A DNA stretch of 33,327 nucleotides from Chloroflexota bacterium (GTDB lineage: Bacteria > Chloroflexota > Limnocylindria > Limnocylindrales > CSP1-4), in the NCBI GenBank assembly GCA_027364875.1, contig DAHXON010000011.1:18235-51561 (forward strand). The letters are read 5' to 3'. The notes under the pieces were generated by a model, which worked only from the letters and a program-made list of their open reading frames with translations, made no database searches and was not told the DNA's origin. A program made the translations under genes and the position numbers. This document shows positions 1 to 11,274 of the stretch, piece by piece; position 1 is the stretch's first letter, and the number at the start of each line of letters is the position of its first letter.

Positions 1-39
1 GTAGCGCCGCAATCCCGCCTATTCGATTGAGACCGTGAA

Positions 40-1137
40 TTGACTCGCTATATCGTCCGTCGGCTCCTCGGGGCGATCCCCACACTGTTCATAGTGTCAA
101 TCCTGATCTATGCGATCTTGCTGGCAGCGCCAGGGGGGCCGACCGCACGATTCGCTCAGAATCCCCACATAACACCTCAGTCCCTCGCGGCATTCGAGCA
201 CCGCTGGGGCCTGGACCAGCCCTGGTACATCCAGTACTGCCGTTGGGTCGGTGTCTGCAATCCGAACGGTCAGGGCTTGGGCGTCTTCGTCAGCGATCAC
301 GGGATACCGAATCTGCTTCCCGGGATCATCGGCGGAGGGGACAACGGCGTTCTTCACCTCGACTTCGGGTACTCCAGCACCACCGGAGCGCCCGTATCGG
401 ACGTGATAAGTGAGAGGGTGCCGCGCACGGCCATCCTGGCAGGGTGCGCGCTCGTGCTGTGGCTGCTCCTTGCGTTCATCACAGGAATGCTTGCGGCGGT
501 CAGGCGTTACACGAAGATCGACACAGCCATAACGCTCTTCAACTACATCGGCTACTCGTTTCCGACGTTCTGGCTGGGCCTTCTCTTGATCATCATCTTC
601 GTCATGCAACTCGGCTGGTTCCCAGCGGGTGGCATGTGGAATGTGCGTACGGTGCCCATCTTCGGCACCGGGGCGTATTGGTCCTACGCCGCTTCGCAGC
701 CATTAGCCGCGCTCGGAGACCTGGCCTGGCACCTTACCCTGCCGGTCATTACCCTGGTCGCCGTCAGCGTTGCGGGTGACTCGCGTTTCGTCCGGGCCGC
801 GATGATCGACGCCCTGCGCGAGGACTACGTTCGCACGGCGCGCGCCAAGGGCGTGCCCGAGCGTCGAGTCATCTACCGGCACGCGCTTCGGAATGCGCTT
901 CTGCCCGTCGTGACCAACATGGGCCTGGAGTTGCCGTTCCTCTTCACCGGCGCAATCGCCACGGAAACCGTCTTCAGCTGGCCGGGCATGGGCCGTCTCT
1001 TCTACGAGGCGACGTCCAACTACGACTACCCGGTGCTCATGGGCATCCTCGTCATTACGGCGGTGCTCGTGATCGGGGCCAACCTGCTGGCGGACATCAT
1101 CTATGCCGTTGTCGACCCGAGGATCAGCTATGGATGA
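40..1137 (+). CDS. ABC transporter permease, DppB/OppB-like
   Basis: 365 aa ORF (TTG start); N-terminal MTRYIVRRLLGAIPTLFIVSILIY and the EDYVRTARAKGVPERRVIYRHALRNALLPVVT coupling motif typical of dipeptide ABC permeases. Confidence 0.93.
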   Translation: MTRYIVRRLLGAIPTLFIVSILIYAILLAAPGGPTARFAQNPHITPQSLAAFEHRWGLDQPWYIQYCRWVGVCNPNGQGLGVFVSDHGIPNLLPGIIGGGDNGVLHLDFGYSSTTGAPVSDVISERVPRTAILAGCALVLWLLLAFITGMLAAVRRYTKIDTAITLFNYIGYSFPTFWLGLLLIIIFVMQLGWFPAGGMWNVRTVPIFGTGAYWSYAASQPLAALGDLAWHLTLPVITLVAVSVAGDSRFVRAAMIDALREDYVRTARAKGVPERRVIYRHALRNALLPVVTNMGLELPFLFTGAIATETVFSWPGMGRLFYEATSNYDYPVLMGILVITAVLVIGANLLADIIYAVVDPRISYG

Positions 1138-2101
1138 GTCCACCGCCGCTCCGGAGGTCCGGGTCGTTGAATCGCCGGCCGCGCTCGAGCAGCTGCTGGC
1201 CGAACACCCGGACTATGACGTTCAGCTCGAATCACTGAATCAATGGCAGCTCGCCTGGCGGCGCTTCAAACGGCACCGAATGGCCATGGTCGGCTCGGCC
1301 ATGTTCCTCACGATGGTGGCAGTCGGCATCTTCGGGCCGATGATCTGGTCGTACAACTATTACAACGTGCCTTTGCCGGATCAGTTCGTCCACGCCGGTC
1401 GCCCACCCATGCTCTCGCCTTTCCACCCATTCGGAGAGACCATGCTTCTCCAGCGTGACGTGTTCACGCTGGTCGTGAATGGGATCCGGCTGTCTCTGCT
1501 CATCGGCGTTCTCGCAACCGTGATTGCCACAACGATCGGCACGTTCATCGGCTCGGTCGCGGGCTACTTCGGTGGGTTCCTCGACACGGTTCTCATGCGG
1601 ATCGTCGATGCCCTTCTTTCACTTCCGCTCCTGTTCCTGATCCTGGTCTTCAGCCGGTTCCTTGGAGCCGGAAGCTGGGTCACGGTGACGCTGATCTTCG
1701 CCCTCTTCGGCTGGATGAGCATCGCCAGGCTCGTCCGGAGCGTCGTCTTGAGTCTGCGTGAGGCGGACTGGGTCGATGCGGCTCGGGCCGCCGGCGTCTC
1801 GGATATGCGGATCATCTTCCGCCACGTGCTGCCCAACGCCCTCTCGCCAATCATCGTCGCGGCTTCCTTGAGCGTGGCAGGCGTCATCATCGGTGAGGCC
1901 TTCGTGAGCTTCCTCGGATACGGCGTCAACCCGTCGACGCCAACGCTGGGCAACATCCTGAGCGGTGCTCAGGACGCACTCACGGAGGGCAACTGGTGGT
2001 GGGCCTTCTTCCCCGGAATGGCGATCGTGATCATCGTGATGGGGATCAACTTCATGGGCGACGGTCTCCAGGACGCTCTCGATCCAAGGGCGAAGATATG
2101 A
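1130..2101 (+). CDS. ABC transporter permease, DppC/OppC-like
   Basis: In-frame ATG at 1130 overlaps the upstream stop by 8 bp; [33 protein letters not shown] motif; terminal [14 protein letters not shown]. Confidence 0.93.
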   Translation: MDESTAAPEVRVVESPAALEQLLAEHPDYDVQLESLNQWQLAWRRFKRHRMAMVGSAMFLTMVAVGIFGPMIWSYNYYNVPLPDQFVHAGRPPMLSPFHPFGETMLLQRDVFTLVVNGIRLSLLIGVLATVIATTIGTFIGSVAGYFGGFLDTVLMRIVDALLSLPLLFLILVFSRFLGAGSWVTVTLIFALFGWMSIARLVRSVVLSLREADWVDAARAAGVSDMRIIFRHVLPNALSPIIVAASLSVAGVIIGEAFVSFLGYGVNPSTPTLGNILSGAQDALTEGNWWWAFFPGMAIVIIVMGINFMGDGLQDALDPRAKI

Positions 2102-3213
2102 AGCAGAAGGCCGATCTGGCCGTCTACCAGGAGGAGACCCCGCGGGTCGGACCTCCAACCGATCCAGACGTTCTGCTGGACGTCCGCAATCTGCAAACCC
2201 ATTTCCACGTCATGGACGGGACCGTCAAGGCCGTCGACGGGGTGGACTTCTCCCTCAAGCGAGGAGAGACGCTCGGCATCGTGGGCGAATCCGGCTGTGG
2301 CAAGAGCGTCACTGCGCTGACGATCATGCAGCTTCTGGACATGCCGCCCGGAGAGATCGTCGGCGGCGAGATCTGGTTCGAGGGTCGCGACCTTCTCACC
2401 CTCGCCCCGGAGCAGATCCGCAAGATCCGCGGCGCCGACATGGCGATGATCTTCCAGGAACCGATGACGAGCCTCAATCCTGTGTTCACCATCGGTGACC
2501 AGATCTCCGAGGCGATCATCCTGCACCAACACGTCGGCAAGAAAGAAGCAATGACCCGGGCGATCGCCTCGCTTCGTGCAGTCGGCATTAACGCTCCCGA
2601 GCGCCGCGTCAAGCAGTATCCACACGAGATGAGCGGTGGCATCCGGCAGCGCGTCATGATCGCCATGGCGCTCTCGTGTAATCCTCAACTCATAATCGCC
2701 GACGAACCCACGACGGCCCTCGACGTGACTATCCAGGCCCAGATCCTGGAGCTGATAAAGAAGATCCAGGCCGACTCGGGGGCGGCACTTCTTCTGATCA
2801 CGCACGACCTCGCGGTCGTCGCTGAGACGGTCCAGAACGTGGCCGTCATGTATGCCGGCCGGGTCGTCGAAGCCGGCCCCGTGGAGGATGTGCTGCTTCG
2901 TCCGCAGCATCCATACACGCTGGGCCTGCTCAACTCGATCCCCGCCCTTCACAAACGCGGCCGCAAGCTGGATGTGATCAAGGGGGTCGTGCCCAACCCG
3001 TTCCGGATGCCCCCGGGCTGCAAGTTCGAACCCCGGTGTCCATATGCGTGGGAAGTGTGTCGTCGAAGTGAGCCAGATATGATGGATACGCCCGGTCGCA
3101 AGTCGCGATCCCGGTGCTTCCTGCACGCCGCCGAAGGTGCCGCTCGACGGTACGAATTCGAGAAGGCAGCTGTTGCGACCGTGACCGCAGGTCTTCCCGA
3201 GGCTCAGGCATGA
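2098..3213 (+). CDS. Dipeptide/oligopeptide ABC transporter ATPase, DppD/OppD-like
   Basis: ATG at 2098 (ATGA overlap); Walker A GESGCGKS, signature [15 protein letters not shown], Walker [14 protein letters not shown]-terminal Cys-containing oligopeptide ATPase tail. Confidence 0.94.
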   Translation: MKQKADLAVYQEETPRVGPPTDPDVLLDVRNLQTHFHVMDGTVKAVDGVDFSLKRGETLGIVGESGCGKSVTALTIMQLLDMPPGEIVGGEIWFEGRDLLTLAPEQIRKIRGADMAMIFQEPMTSLNPVFTIGDQISEAIILHQHVGKKEAMTRAIASLRAVGINAPERRVKQYPHEMSGGIRQRVMIAMALSCNPQLIIADEPTTALDVTIQAQILELIKKIQADSGAALLLITHDLAVVAETVQNVAVMYAGRVVEAGPVEDVLLRPQHPYTLGLLNSIPALHKRGRKLDVIKGVVPNPFRMPPGCKFEPRCPYAWEVCRRSEPDMMDTPGRKSRSRCFLHAAEGAARRYEFEKAAVATVTAGLPEAQA

Positions 3214-4358
3214 CGCCTCAGACCGAACAGGCCCTGGTCGATTCTGTTCCCGCCGATAGCCCCAACGGTGTGTCCGCCGGCACTCAGCCGGACGTCATGC
3301 TGGAGGTCCGGAACCTCAAGACCTACTACCCGATCTACGGCGGCATCTTGCGCCGCCGGATCGGCAGCGTCTTTGCCGTCGACGACGTCAGCCTGACCAT
3401 CTCGCGCGGCGAGAGGTACGGTCTGGTCGGCGAGTCCGGGTGCGGCAAGACGACGCTGGGGCGGACGATCCTGCGGCTGGAAAAGGCCACAGGGGGATCG
3501 GTGACGCTCGATGGGGAGGATCTGCTGGCGATACGGCGGTCGCAGCTCCACCGCATGCGCCGCAAGATGCAGATCATCTTCCAGGATCCGTATGGGTCCC
3601 TCAATCCACGCATGCCGGTGAGCGACATCATCGGCGAAGGGCTTATCGCTCAGGCCGATCGCGAGAACGGCTGGTCGAAGCGGGCGGTCCGCGACAAGCG
3701 CGTCGGCGACTACCTGGAGGCGGTCGGCCTGCGGCGCGACTACTCGCGCCGCTACCCACATGAGTTCTCGGGCGGCCAGCGACAACGCATCGGCATCGCC
3801 CGCGCCCTCTCGCTCGGCCCCGAATTCGTCGTCTGCGACGAACCGGTCTCAGCCCTGGACGTTTCGATCCAGTCGCAGATCCTGAACCTGCTCTCGGATC
3901 TGCGGACGCAATTCAACCTGACGTACTTGTTCATCGCCCACAACCTGTCCGTGGTGCAGTATTTCTGTGAGCGGATCGGCGTGATGTACCTGGGTAAGAT
4001 CGTCGAGGTCGCCGAGACGGACGTGCTGTACGGCAATCCGCTTCATCCCTATTCCGTCGCCTTGCTCTCGGCGATTCCGATCCCGGATCCGCGCCAGCGC
4101 AAGAAGCGCCTCGTTCTAAAAGGCGATGTTCCATCACCGGCCAATCCACCTTCGGGCTGCCGGTTCCACACCAGGTGCTGGCTTCGAGAACGGCTCGGAA
4201 ACCCGGCGGAATGCTCCACCACGGAGCCGCCGCTCCGGACATTCCAAAGCGGTCATCAGGTGGCTTGCCACTTCGCCGAGCAGGTTTCCGCCGACGTGGT
4301 TCAGGAGACCGCGGCGAAGCAGGACGTCATCGAGACGGCGGCCGCCGAGCCCGACTGA
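3210..4358 (+). CDS. Dipeptide/oligopeptide ABC transporter ATPase, DppF/OppF-like
   Basis: ATG at 3210 (ATGA overlap); [41 protein letters not shown] tail. Confidence 0.94.
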   Translation: MTPQTEQALVDSVPADSPNGVSAGTQPDVMLEVRNLKTYYPIYGGILRRRIGSVFAVDDVSLTISRGERYGLVGESGCGKTTLGRTILRLEKATGGSVTLDGEDLLAIRRSQLHRMRRKMQIIFQDPYGSLNPRMPVSDIIGEGLIAQADRENGWSKRAVRDKRVGDYLEAVGLRRDYSRRYPHEFSGGQRQRIGIARALSLGPEFVVCDEPVSALDVSIQSQILNLLSDLRTQFNLTYLFIAHNLSVVQYFCERIGVMYLGKIVEVAETDVLYGNPLHPYSVALLSAIPIPDPRQRKKRLVLKGDVPSPANPPSGCRFHTRCWLRERLGNPAECSTTEPPLRTFQSGHQVACHFAEQVSADVVQETAAKQDVIETAAAEPD

Positions 4359-4426
4359 TCGACCTGGCGCTCTGCGTCGGCGAGGCGATTCGCGTCGCTC
4401 GTTCGCGCCGTCCGAAGACCGCTCCG

Positions 4427-4459
4427 CCCGGGCTTCTCGGAGCCCGAGATTGGCCCGGG
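4427..4459. other. Intergenic hairpin between ATPase gene and solute-binding protein gene
   Basis: CCCGGGC-tt-CTCGG-agc-CCGAG-attg-GCCCGGG; 7 bp + 5 bp stems, no U-tract. Confidence 0.35.
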
Positions 4460-4567
4460 AATGGCCTGGGAGCGGCGGGAGTGGCTTCCGGCCGGGCAGG
4501 TGGTTCGCGGCGGAGCCGCATCTGATTGGTGCGGGGATACCCTGAGCCTCTGGATCAAGGAGTTGCA

Positions 4568-6265
4568 GTGAAGCGGTTCTTGTCGATCCTGGCCGTTGTG
4601 GCGGTCGTGGCCGGAGCGTGCGCAGGCAGCACGGCCACTCTGCCGGCGCATCCGCAGGGACTCAAGACCGGGGGAACGCTGACCGTGGGTATGGTCGGCG
4701 ACCTCACCTACGCGGACCCGGCTTTGGCCAACGACGTCTCGTCGACATACATCGCCAACGAAGTCGTCCAGGGCCTCGTGGGCCTCGAGCCGGGCACGAA
4801 CAGCGTCGTCGTCCCGGTCCTGGCCGCCGCGCTGCCCACCGTGAGCGGCAACGGCCTCTCCTATACCTTCAAGCTGCGGACCGGCATCAAGTTCCAGGAC
4901 GGCACGGATCTCGACGCCGCCGCGGTCAAGTTCAACTACGACCGCTGGAACGCCTTTCCGAAGGGCGACCTCCAGAACGCGGCCCAGGACTTCCGGGCAG
5001 TCTTCGGCGGCTTCGGAGCAGCGGGCAACCTCGCCTCGGTGGACGCGCCGGATCCCCAGACCGTCGTCATCAACCTGCGCAAGCCCCAGAGCAACTTCCT
5101 GATCAGCCAGGCCAACGTGGCCTTCGGGATACTGAGTCCGACCTCGATCCAGGCCAATGACGGCAACAACCCCAGCCTGGCCAAGAACCCCTATGCCCAG
5201 GGTACGGGCGGGGAGGGCAAGGCGATGGTAGGAACCGGGCCGTTCACGTTCAGTGAGCGAGTTCAGGGCGACCACGTGACGCTGGTCCGGAACTCCTCCT
5301 ACTGGGACACAGCATCGACGCCATATCTCGACGGGATCGTCTTCAAGCCGTTCGCCGACGCCGCAGCGGCAACCGCGGCGTTGCAGAGTGGAGACGTGGA
5401 CATGATCGACGTCGTGGATCCCGCCGACCTCAAGAGCATGTCCGGCTCCAAGACGGTCACCGTCCTCGATCGCGGTAACTCATGCGACGTGACGCAGCTG
5501 GCCATGAACGACGGGGACACGGTCAACGGAGCCACGAACCTGCTGTCCGATGACAACGTCCGCCTCGCCATCGCCTCGGCCGTCAACAAGCAGTCCTACG
5601 TGACCGAGATCTACGCCGGCGCCGCTACGATCGCCGAAAACTGGGTTCCCGACGGCGCCCTCTACTACAAGCCGGAATTCCTGCCGGGCTACGACCTGAA
5701 TCGCGCCAAGGGCTACATGACCGCCGCCGGACTCGGGGCCGCCAAGCCATCGATCGATCTGTGGTATCCGACCGGCGTGGCTTCACCGTCTCTCGTCGAC
5801 GCCAAAGGGTTGGCCACCGCGGTCGCGGCCGACATCGCCGGAATCGGCATCACCGCCAACCTCAAGCCGGAGGACGCGGCTGCGCTCAGCGCCGACGCAG
5901 CGGCCGGGAAGCTGCCGATGTGGATCTCGAGCCAGGCGTGCGTGTGGGATTCGGCGGACTACTTCCTCAATACGGCGTTTTTCCACTACACGCCGGGAAC
6001 CGCCGGCGCCGCGGGCACCCCGAACATAGAGTTCGCATACGCCAACGACGCGCTCGAATCCACCATGGCAGCCGGACTCTCGGCCACGGATCCGGCCACG
6101 ATCAAAGCGGCCTGGCAGAAGGCCCAGGACATCGTCGCGGCCGACATGCCCACGGTACCGCTCCTCAACGCCAAGCTGCCGGCTGCTGCCCGCAGCTACG
6201 TCCGGGGGTTCGTCGGCTCCGGCAACATGGTCGAGATCCTGACCTCGGTCTGGCTGGACAAGTAG
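4568..6265 (+). CDS. ABC transporter solute-binding lipoprotein, family 5 (peptide/nickel type)
   Basis: GTG start at 4568 preceded by AAGGAG; signal peptide VKRFLSILAVVAVVAGAC (lipobox); TYTFKLRTGIKFQDGTDLDAAAVKFNYDRW motif of SBP_bac_5. Confidence 0.9.
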   Translation: MKRFLSILAVVAVVAGACAGSTATLPAHPQGLKTGGTLTVGMVGDLTYADPALANDVSSTYIANEVVQGLVGLEPGTNSVVVPVLAAALPTVSGNGLSYTFKLRTGIKFQDGTDLDAAAVKFNYDRWNAFPKGDLQNAAQDFRAVFGGFGAAGNLASVDAPDPQTVVINLRKPQSNFLISQANVAFGILSPTSIQANDGNNPSLAKNPYAQGTGGEGKAMVGTGPFTFSERVQGDHVTLVRNSSYWDTASTPYLDGIVFKPFADAAAATAALQSGDVDMIDVVDPADLKSMSGSKTVTVLDRGNSCDVTQLAMNDGDTVNGATNLLSDDNVRLAIASAVNKQSYVTEIYAGAATIAENWVPDGALYYKPEFLPGYDLNRAKGYMTAAGLGAAKPSIDLWYPTGVASPSLVDAKGLATAVAADIAGIGITANLKPEDAAALSADAAAGKLPMWISSQACVWDSADYFLNTAFFHYTPGTAGAAGTPNIEFAYANDALESTMAAGLSATDPATIKAAWQKAQDIVAADMPTVPLLNAKLPAAARSYVRGFVGSGNMVEILTSVWLDK

Positions 6266-6303
6266 CCCGACGAGCACCGTCATACCGCTGAGGGTCCACA
6301 CCA

Positions 6304-6366
6304 TTGATAAGCGGCTCTGTCGTTGTTGATAAGGCAATCATGACAACGGAGCCCATCTGGTATAGG
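6304..6366 (+). promoter_or_regulatory. Candidate promoter/operator upstream of second transporter operon
   Basis: Direct repeat TTGATAAG at 6304-6311 and 6326-6333 (22 bp apart), imperfect inverted repeat GGCTCtgtCGTTGT/ACAACGGAGCC (6313-6326/6343-6353), -10-like TATAGG at 6361. Confidence 0.3.
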
Positions 6367-6497
6367 GTTTTTACAGTTCTTCACCTTGCGATCCGGTGAT
6401 TTGCGATAGCCCTTCTCGGAGGAGGTCGCGCCTGCGCTGCCCAGCCTGGCGTCGTTTCGCAATCGGATGGTGATGTGCGCGAAGAAAGGGAGTGGAC

Positions 6498-8162
6498 ATG
6501 AAACGATTTGCCTCCTTGCTGGCTGTCGCGGCGCTCGTTGCGTCGGCGTGCAGCAGCAGCAGTGCGTCGCCGAGCGCGGGCACTGCCGGCGGCGGCAGCA
6601 TGGTCGTCGCCCTCGACGGCCCTGCCGTATACGCGGACCCGGCGCTCGTCAGCGACGGCAACTCACTCTATGTCGAGGCGCAGGTCGTTCAGGGTCTGGT
6701 CGGCCTGAAGCCCGGCACCATCAGCGACGTCATCCCCGTTCTGGCGTCGGCGCTCCCGACGGTCAGCTCCGACGGCCTGACCTACACCTTCAAGCTGCGG
6801 ACCGGCGTCAAGTTCCATGACGGCACGGACTTCAACGCCGACGCCGTCGTGTACAACTACAAGCGCTGGCAGAACTTCCCGGCCGGCGACGTCCAGACAG
6901 CGGCGTACTACTACGGCGCCGTGTTCGGCGGGTTCGGCGACAAGTCAAACGTCGCGGACGTGAGCGCCCCCGACCAGCAGACCTTCGTCATCAAGCTCAA
7001 GGCCCCGCAGTCGAACTTCCTGCTCGCCTCCACCCTCGCCGTCTTCGGCATCGAGAGCCCGACGGCCCTCAAGGCAGGCGACGCGGACAATGCGACCCTG
7101 GCCAACAACAAGTACGCCCAGGGCCAGCTCGGTCAGGGCAAGGACATGGTCGGCACCGGGCCGTTCATGTTCAAGGAGTGGGTCGCCAAGGACCACTACA
7201 CCGTGGTCAAGAACCCCAATTACTGGGATTCGGCGAACGCCGCAAAGCTCGACCAGGTCATCTTCAAGCCCTTCAAGGACTCCACCTCCAAGCTGCAGGC
7301 GCTCCAGGCCGGCGGCGCGGACCTGGCGTTCTCGATCTCACCGCTCGACGTCAAGACCGCCAAGGACTCCGGCCTGACCATCATCGACCGGGGCGCGTCC
7401 TGCAACCAGCTCAACCTGGCCATGAACCAGAGTGTTGGCGGCACGCCCACGATCTACGCCGACAAGAACGTGCGACTCGCGATCTCCGAGGCAGTCAACA
7501 AGTCGAGCTACGTCGCTGCGTTCTACTCCGGCCTCGGCAAGGTCCCGACAGGCTTCATGCCGCCGGCCACACTCGGGTTCAAGGCTGAGACCCTGCCCTC
7601 GTACAGCGTCGATCAGGCCAAGGCAGACCTCGCGAAGGCCAACCTGACCGCCGATCAGAAGACCATCGATCTCTACTACCCGTCCAACGTCGTCCGGCCG
7701 TACATGCCGGATCCGAAGGGCATCGCCCAGGCCATCGCGTCGGATCTCCAGGCGATTGGCTTCACGGTCAACTTCAAGACCGAGGATTGGGGCACCGGCT
7801 ATGTCGATGACGCGACCGCCGGCAAGTTCCCGCTCTACCTGTTCGGCTGGACCTGCGACTGGGCCGGCGCGGACAACTTCCTCTACGCCGCGTGGTTCGG
7901 CTACCAGAATGGCCAGCCGAATCCGCAGTTCGGGTGGAAGAACGACCAGGCCAACACCCTGATGCTCAAGGCACTCGCGGAGCCCTCCGAGGACGCCGCC
8001 AATGCCGACTGGGGTCAGGTCCAGGACCTCCTGGCGCAGGATCTGCCCGTGGTTCCGATCGTCAACTCCACTCCGCCCGGTGCGTACACCTCGAAGGTGC
8101 ACGGCTTCGTCGGCGCCAGCAACGGTATCGAGTACTTCAATACCGTGACGCTGTCGAAGTAG
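6498..8162 (+). CDS. ABC transporter solute-binding lipoprotein, family 5 (paralog of the upstream one)
   Basis: ATG at 6498 after GGGAG; MKRFASLLAVAALVASAC lipobox; TYTFKLRTGVKFHDGTDFNADAVVYNYKRW; clear similarity to the protein at 4568-6265. Confidence 0.9.
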   Translation: MKRFASLLAVAALVASACSSSSASPSAGTAGGGSMVVALDGPAVYADPALVSDGNSLYVEAQVVQGLVGLKPGTISDVIPVLASALPTVSSDGLTYTFKLRTGVKFHDGTDFNADAVVYNYKRWQNFPAGDVQTAAYYYGAVFGGFGDKSNVADVSAPDQQTFVIKLKAPQSNFLLASTLAVFGIESPTALKAGDADNATLANNKYAQGQLGQGKDMVGTGPFMFKEWVAKDHYTVVKNPNYWDSANAAKLDQVIFKPFKDSTSKLQALQAGGADLAFSISPLDVKTAKDSGLTIIDRGASCNQLNLAMNQSVGGTPTIYADKNVRLAISEAVNKSSYVAAFYSGLGKVPTGFMPPATLGFKAETLPSYSVDQAKADLAKANLTADQKTIDLYYPSNVVRPYMPDPKGIAQAIASDLQAIGFTVNFKTEDWGTGYVDDATAGKFPLYLFGWTCDWAGADNFLYAAWFGYQNGQPNPQFGWKNDQANTLMLKALAEPSEDAANADWGQVQDLLAQDLPVVPIVNSTPPGAYTSKVHGFVGASNGIEYFNTVTLSK

Positions 8163-8224
8163 CATCGGCACCTGGCCTCCCGGCCGGTTGAGCCGGTCGG
8201 CCGGCCTGTAACATTCGCGCGTTC

Positions 8225-8256
8225 GGTCCCCCGGGGTCGACAAACCCCGGGGGGCC
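8225..8256 (+). terminator. Strong intergenic hairpin after solute-binding protein gene (attenuator-like)
   Basis: GGTCCCCCGGGGT-cgacaa-ACCCCGGGGGGCC; 13-pair stem including one wobble, 6-nt loop, no strong U-tract. Confidence 0.55.
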
Positions 8257-8282
8257 ACTTTCACCAGGAGTCTTCGTACCAC

Positions 8283-9299
8283 GTGGCAAGGTTCATCGTT
8301 CGGCGCGTCATCGCTGCCGTACCGGTGCTGCTCGGGCTCTCGGTACTGCTGTTCATCTTCGTGCGCCTGCTTCCCGGCGGCCCCGCGTCCGCCATCCTGG
8401 GGCAGCACGCCACGCCGCAGCGCATCGCCGACGTCAACGAGGCCCTCGGGCTGACAAGGCCGCTGTACGTCCAGTACTTCGAGTACATCGGCCGCCTTCT
8501 GCATGGCGATTTCGGGTCGAGCTATGTCGACGGCACGAAGGTGGTCGACGTCTTCCTGCTCAGGTTTCCGTCCACGATCGAGCTGACGATGGGGGCGCTC
8601 TTCTTCGCCATCGGGCTGGGCATCCCGCTCGGCCGGATCGCGGCCAGACACAGCAACGGGCTGATCGACGGCATCGTCACCGTGATCTCGCTCTTCGGCA
8701 TCTCCATCCCGGTCTTCGTGCTCGGCTACACGCTCGCCTTCTTCTTCGGCGTGCAGCTGCACTGGCTACCGACCTTCGGTCTCGCCGATCCGACCCTCGG
8801 TGTCCCGGCGGTCACCAACTTCCCGATCATCGACGGCGCCCTCGCTTCGCTGCAGGGCGGCACGACGGCCCCGTTCGTCGATGCGATCGCGCATGTCATC
8901 CTGCCGTCCATCGCGCTGGGCTCGATCCCGCTGGCAGTGGTGACCCGTATCACGCGAGCCGCCGTCATCGAGGTGAGCAACGAGGACTACGTCCGAACGG
9001 CCCGCGCCAAGGGGCTCACCGAGAAGCGAGTGGACAATCGCCACATCATGCGCAACGCCTGGCTGCCCGTGACCACCGTCATCGGGCTCGAGGCGGGCGC
9101 CCTGCTAGCCGGCGCGGTGCTGACCGAGACGGTTTTCAACATCAATGGCGTTGGTTCGTGGGTGGTCGACTCCATCAGAAACCATGATTACGTCGTCGTC
9201 CAGTCGCTGGTCCTCATCTTCGCGGTCATCTTCATGGTCGTGAACCTGATCGTGGACATCGGCTATGCCTTCCTGAACCCGCGAATCAGGTACAGCTAG
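8283..9299 (+). CDS. ABC transporter permease, DppB/OppB-like
   Basis: GTG start; MARFIVRRVIAAVPVLLGLSVLLFIFVRLLPGG; EDYVRTARAKGLTEKRVDNRHIMRNAWLPV. Confidence 0.93.
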   Translation: MARFIVRRVIAAVPVLLGLSVLLFIFVRLLPGGPASAILGQHATPQRIADVNEALGLTRPLYVQYFEYIGRLLHGDFGSSYVDGTKVVDVFLLRFPSTIELTMGALFFAIGLGIPLGRIAARHSNGLIDGIVTVISLFGISIPVFVLGYTLAFFFGVQLHWLPTFGLADPTLGVPAVTNFPIIDGALASLQGGTTAPFVDAIAHVILPSIALGSIPLAVVTRITRAAVIEVSNEDYVRTARAKGLTEKRVDNRHIMRNAWLPVTTVIGLEAGALLAGAVLTETVFNINGVGSWVVDSIRNHDYVVVQSLVLIFAVIFMVVNLIVDIGYAFLNPRIRYS

Positions 9300-10187
9300 A
9301 TGACCGCAACCGCAGCCACCCTTGCCGCCACTCCGCGCACCAGCCGTGGGCTCTGGGGCGACGCCCTCCGCCGGCTGATGCGGAACGGCCCGGCGCTGGT
9401 CGGCCTCTTCTTCATCGCCGTATTCGTCATGGGCGCGATCCTGGCCCCCATCCTGTCCCCCTACGACCCTACGGTCGGCAAGCTCGCCGACGGGTATCAA
9501 TCGCCGAGCCTCGCTCACCTCATGGGCACGGACCAGCAGGGTCGTGACGAATTCACGCGGGTCCTCTACGGCGCGCGGATCAGCCTCTCGGTCGGCGTGG
9601 TGGCCGTGCTCTTCGGCCTCATCGGCGGAACCATCGTGGGCTCAATCGCGGGCGGCGCGGGTGGCAAGCTGGACGGCCTCCTCATGCGATTCGTGGACGT
9701 CATGCTCGCGGTTCCGGGCTTGCTCCTGGCAATCGTCCTCGTGTCGTGGCTCGGCCACGGCGAGCTGCAGATCATGCTGGCCGTCGGCATCTCCTATTCG
9801 CCGATGTTCGCGCGTCTGTTGCGAGGGAGCCTCCTGGCGCTGCGCGAGTCCGACTACGTCATCGCCGCCCGCTCCATGGGCGCCTCACCGGTGCGGATCC
9901 TCGTCCGGCACATGATGCCCAACGCCCTGACGCCGCTGATCGTCCAGGCCACCCTGTTCGCGGCGACGGCGATCATCGACGTCGCGGGCCTTGGGTTCCT
10001 GGGTCTTGGCCCGGGCGATCCGCGCATCGCCGAATGGGGGGAGATGCTGACGGACGCCTCCAGCTACCTGCAGAACTACCCCTACCTGATCTTCTTCCCG
10101 GGCGCCGCGATCGTGATAAGCGCCATCGGGTTCAACCTCCTGGGCGACGGGCTGCGCGAGGCTCTCGACCCACGCCTGAAGCGATAG
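9300..10187 (+). CDS. ABC transporter permease, DppC/OppC-like
   Basis: [33 protein letters not shown]; terminal [14 protein letters not shown]. Confidence 0.93.
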   Translation: MTATAATLAATPRTSRGLWGDALRRLMRNGPALVGLFFIAVFVMGAILAPILSPYDPTVGKLADGYQSPSLAHLMGTDQQGRDEFTRVLYGARISLSVGVVAVLFGLIGGTIVGSIAGGAGGKLDGLLMRFVDVMLAVPGLLLAIVLVSWLGHGELQIMLAVGISYSPMFARLLRGSLLALRESDYVIAARSMGASPVRILVRHMMPNALTPLIVQATLFAATAIIDVAGLGFLGLGPGDPRIAEWGEMLTDASSYLQNYPYLIFFPGAAIVISAIGFNLLGDGLREALDPRLKR

Positions 10188-10191
10188 CCAG

Positions 10192-11274
10192 ATGCATCTT
10201 CTTTCGGTCAGCGACCTGGTCGTCCGGTTCCGCACGCACGACGGCACCGTCCACGCCGTGAATGGCGTCTCCTTCGACCTGGACGAAGGCGAGACGCTCG
10301 GGCTGGTCGGCGAGTCCGGCTGCGGCAAATCCGTCACTAACCTCGCCGTCATGCGCCTGCTCCCCAGGCCGGCGGGCCACATCGAGCGCGGCTCGGCCGT
10401 GTTCGAGGGTCAAGACCTTTTCGAGATCGACGAGTCCGCGATGCGCGACATCCGCGGCAAGGACATCGCCATGATCTTCCAGGACCCGATGACCAGCCTG
10501 AACCCGGTCCTCCGGATCGAAGAGCAGATGGTCGAGACGATCCGGGCCCATCGGAAGGTGTCGACGAAGGACGCCCGCGAACGTGCGATCGAGCTGCTCG
10601 GCATGGTCGGCATTCCGCAGCCCGAGAAGCGGCTGCGCGACTACCCGCACCAATTCAGCGGCGGCATGCGGCAGCGCGTCATGATCGCCATGGCCCTCGC
10701 GCTCGAGCCGAAGCTGCTCATAGCAGACGAGCCGACGACCGCCCTCGACGTCACGATCCAGGCCCAGGTTCTGGAGCTCCTCTCCCGGCTCGCCGCCGAG
10801 CGCAACACCGCGGTCATCCTGATCACCCACGACCTGGGCGTCGTGGCCGGCATGACCCGGCGCGTAAACGTCATGTACGCGGGGTTCGTGGTCGAGACGG
10901 CCGCCACGTCGGACCTGTTCGCCCGGCCGCTCCACCCGTACACGATCGGCCTGCTCCATTCGATGCCCCGCCTCGACGCGGAAGAAGGCGAGCCACTCGT
11001 CCCGATCGAGGGTGTCCCGCCGGACCTTCGCCAGGCGCCCGTGGGCTGCCCCTTCGCGCCGCGCTGCGCCTGGGCAATCGACAGGTGCTGGGCCGACATG
11101 CCGGCGCTCGGTGCGATGGACGGCGTCGTAGCAATCGAGACCACCGGTGCCAATCCCACTCACCGGGTTGCCTGCTGGAACGTCCCGACTCCGGATGAGG
11201 CCAGGCTCGCCCATCCCGACCGGCCGGGCTTCCACGCGGCGCCGGCACCGACCGTCGCGGAGATTGCCCGATGA
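10192..11274 (+). CDS. Dipeptide/oligopeptide ABC transporter ATPase, DppD/OppD-like
   Basis: [35 protein letters not shown]-terminal [14 protein letters not shown]. Confidence 0.94.
   Translation: MHLLSVSDLVVRFRTHDGTVHAVNGVSFDLDEGETLGLVGESGCGKSVTNLAVMRLLPRPAGHIERGSAVFEGQDLFEIDESAMRDIRGKDIAMIFQDPMTSLNPVLRIEEQMVETIRAHRKVSTKDARERAIELLGMVGIPQPEKRLRDYPHQFSGGMRQRVMIAMALALEPKLLIADEPTTALDVTIQAQVLELLSRLAAERNTAVILITHDLGVVAGMTRRVNVMYAGFVVETAATSDLFARPLHPYTIGLLHSMPRLDAEEGEPLVPIEGVPPDLRQAPVGCPFAPRCAWAIDRCWADMPALGAMDGVVAIETTGANPTHRVACWNVPTPDEARLAHPDRPGFHAAPAPTVAEIAR

Noticed and set aside
4126-4545. Plus-strand ORFs 4126-4545 and 4175-4525 in the gap before the first SBP
   Set aside because: Arg/Ser/Pro-rich, overlap the ATPase 3' end out of frame, no motif
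7338-8762. 474-aa minus-strand ORF
   Set aside because: Antisense to a recognisable SBP and permease; Arg/Asp/Glu-rich shadow ORF
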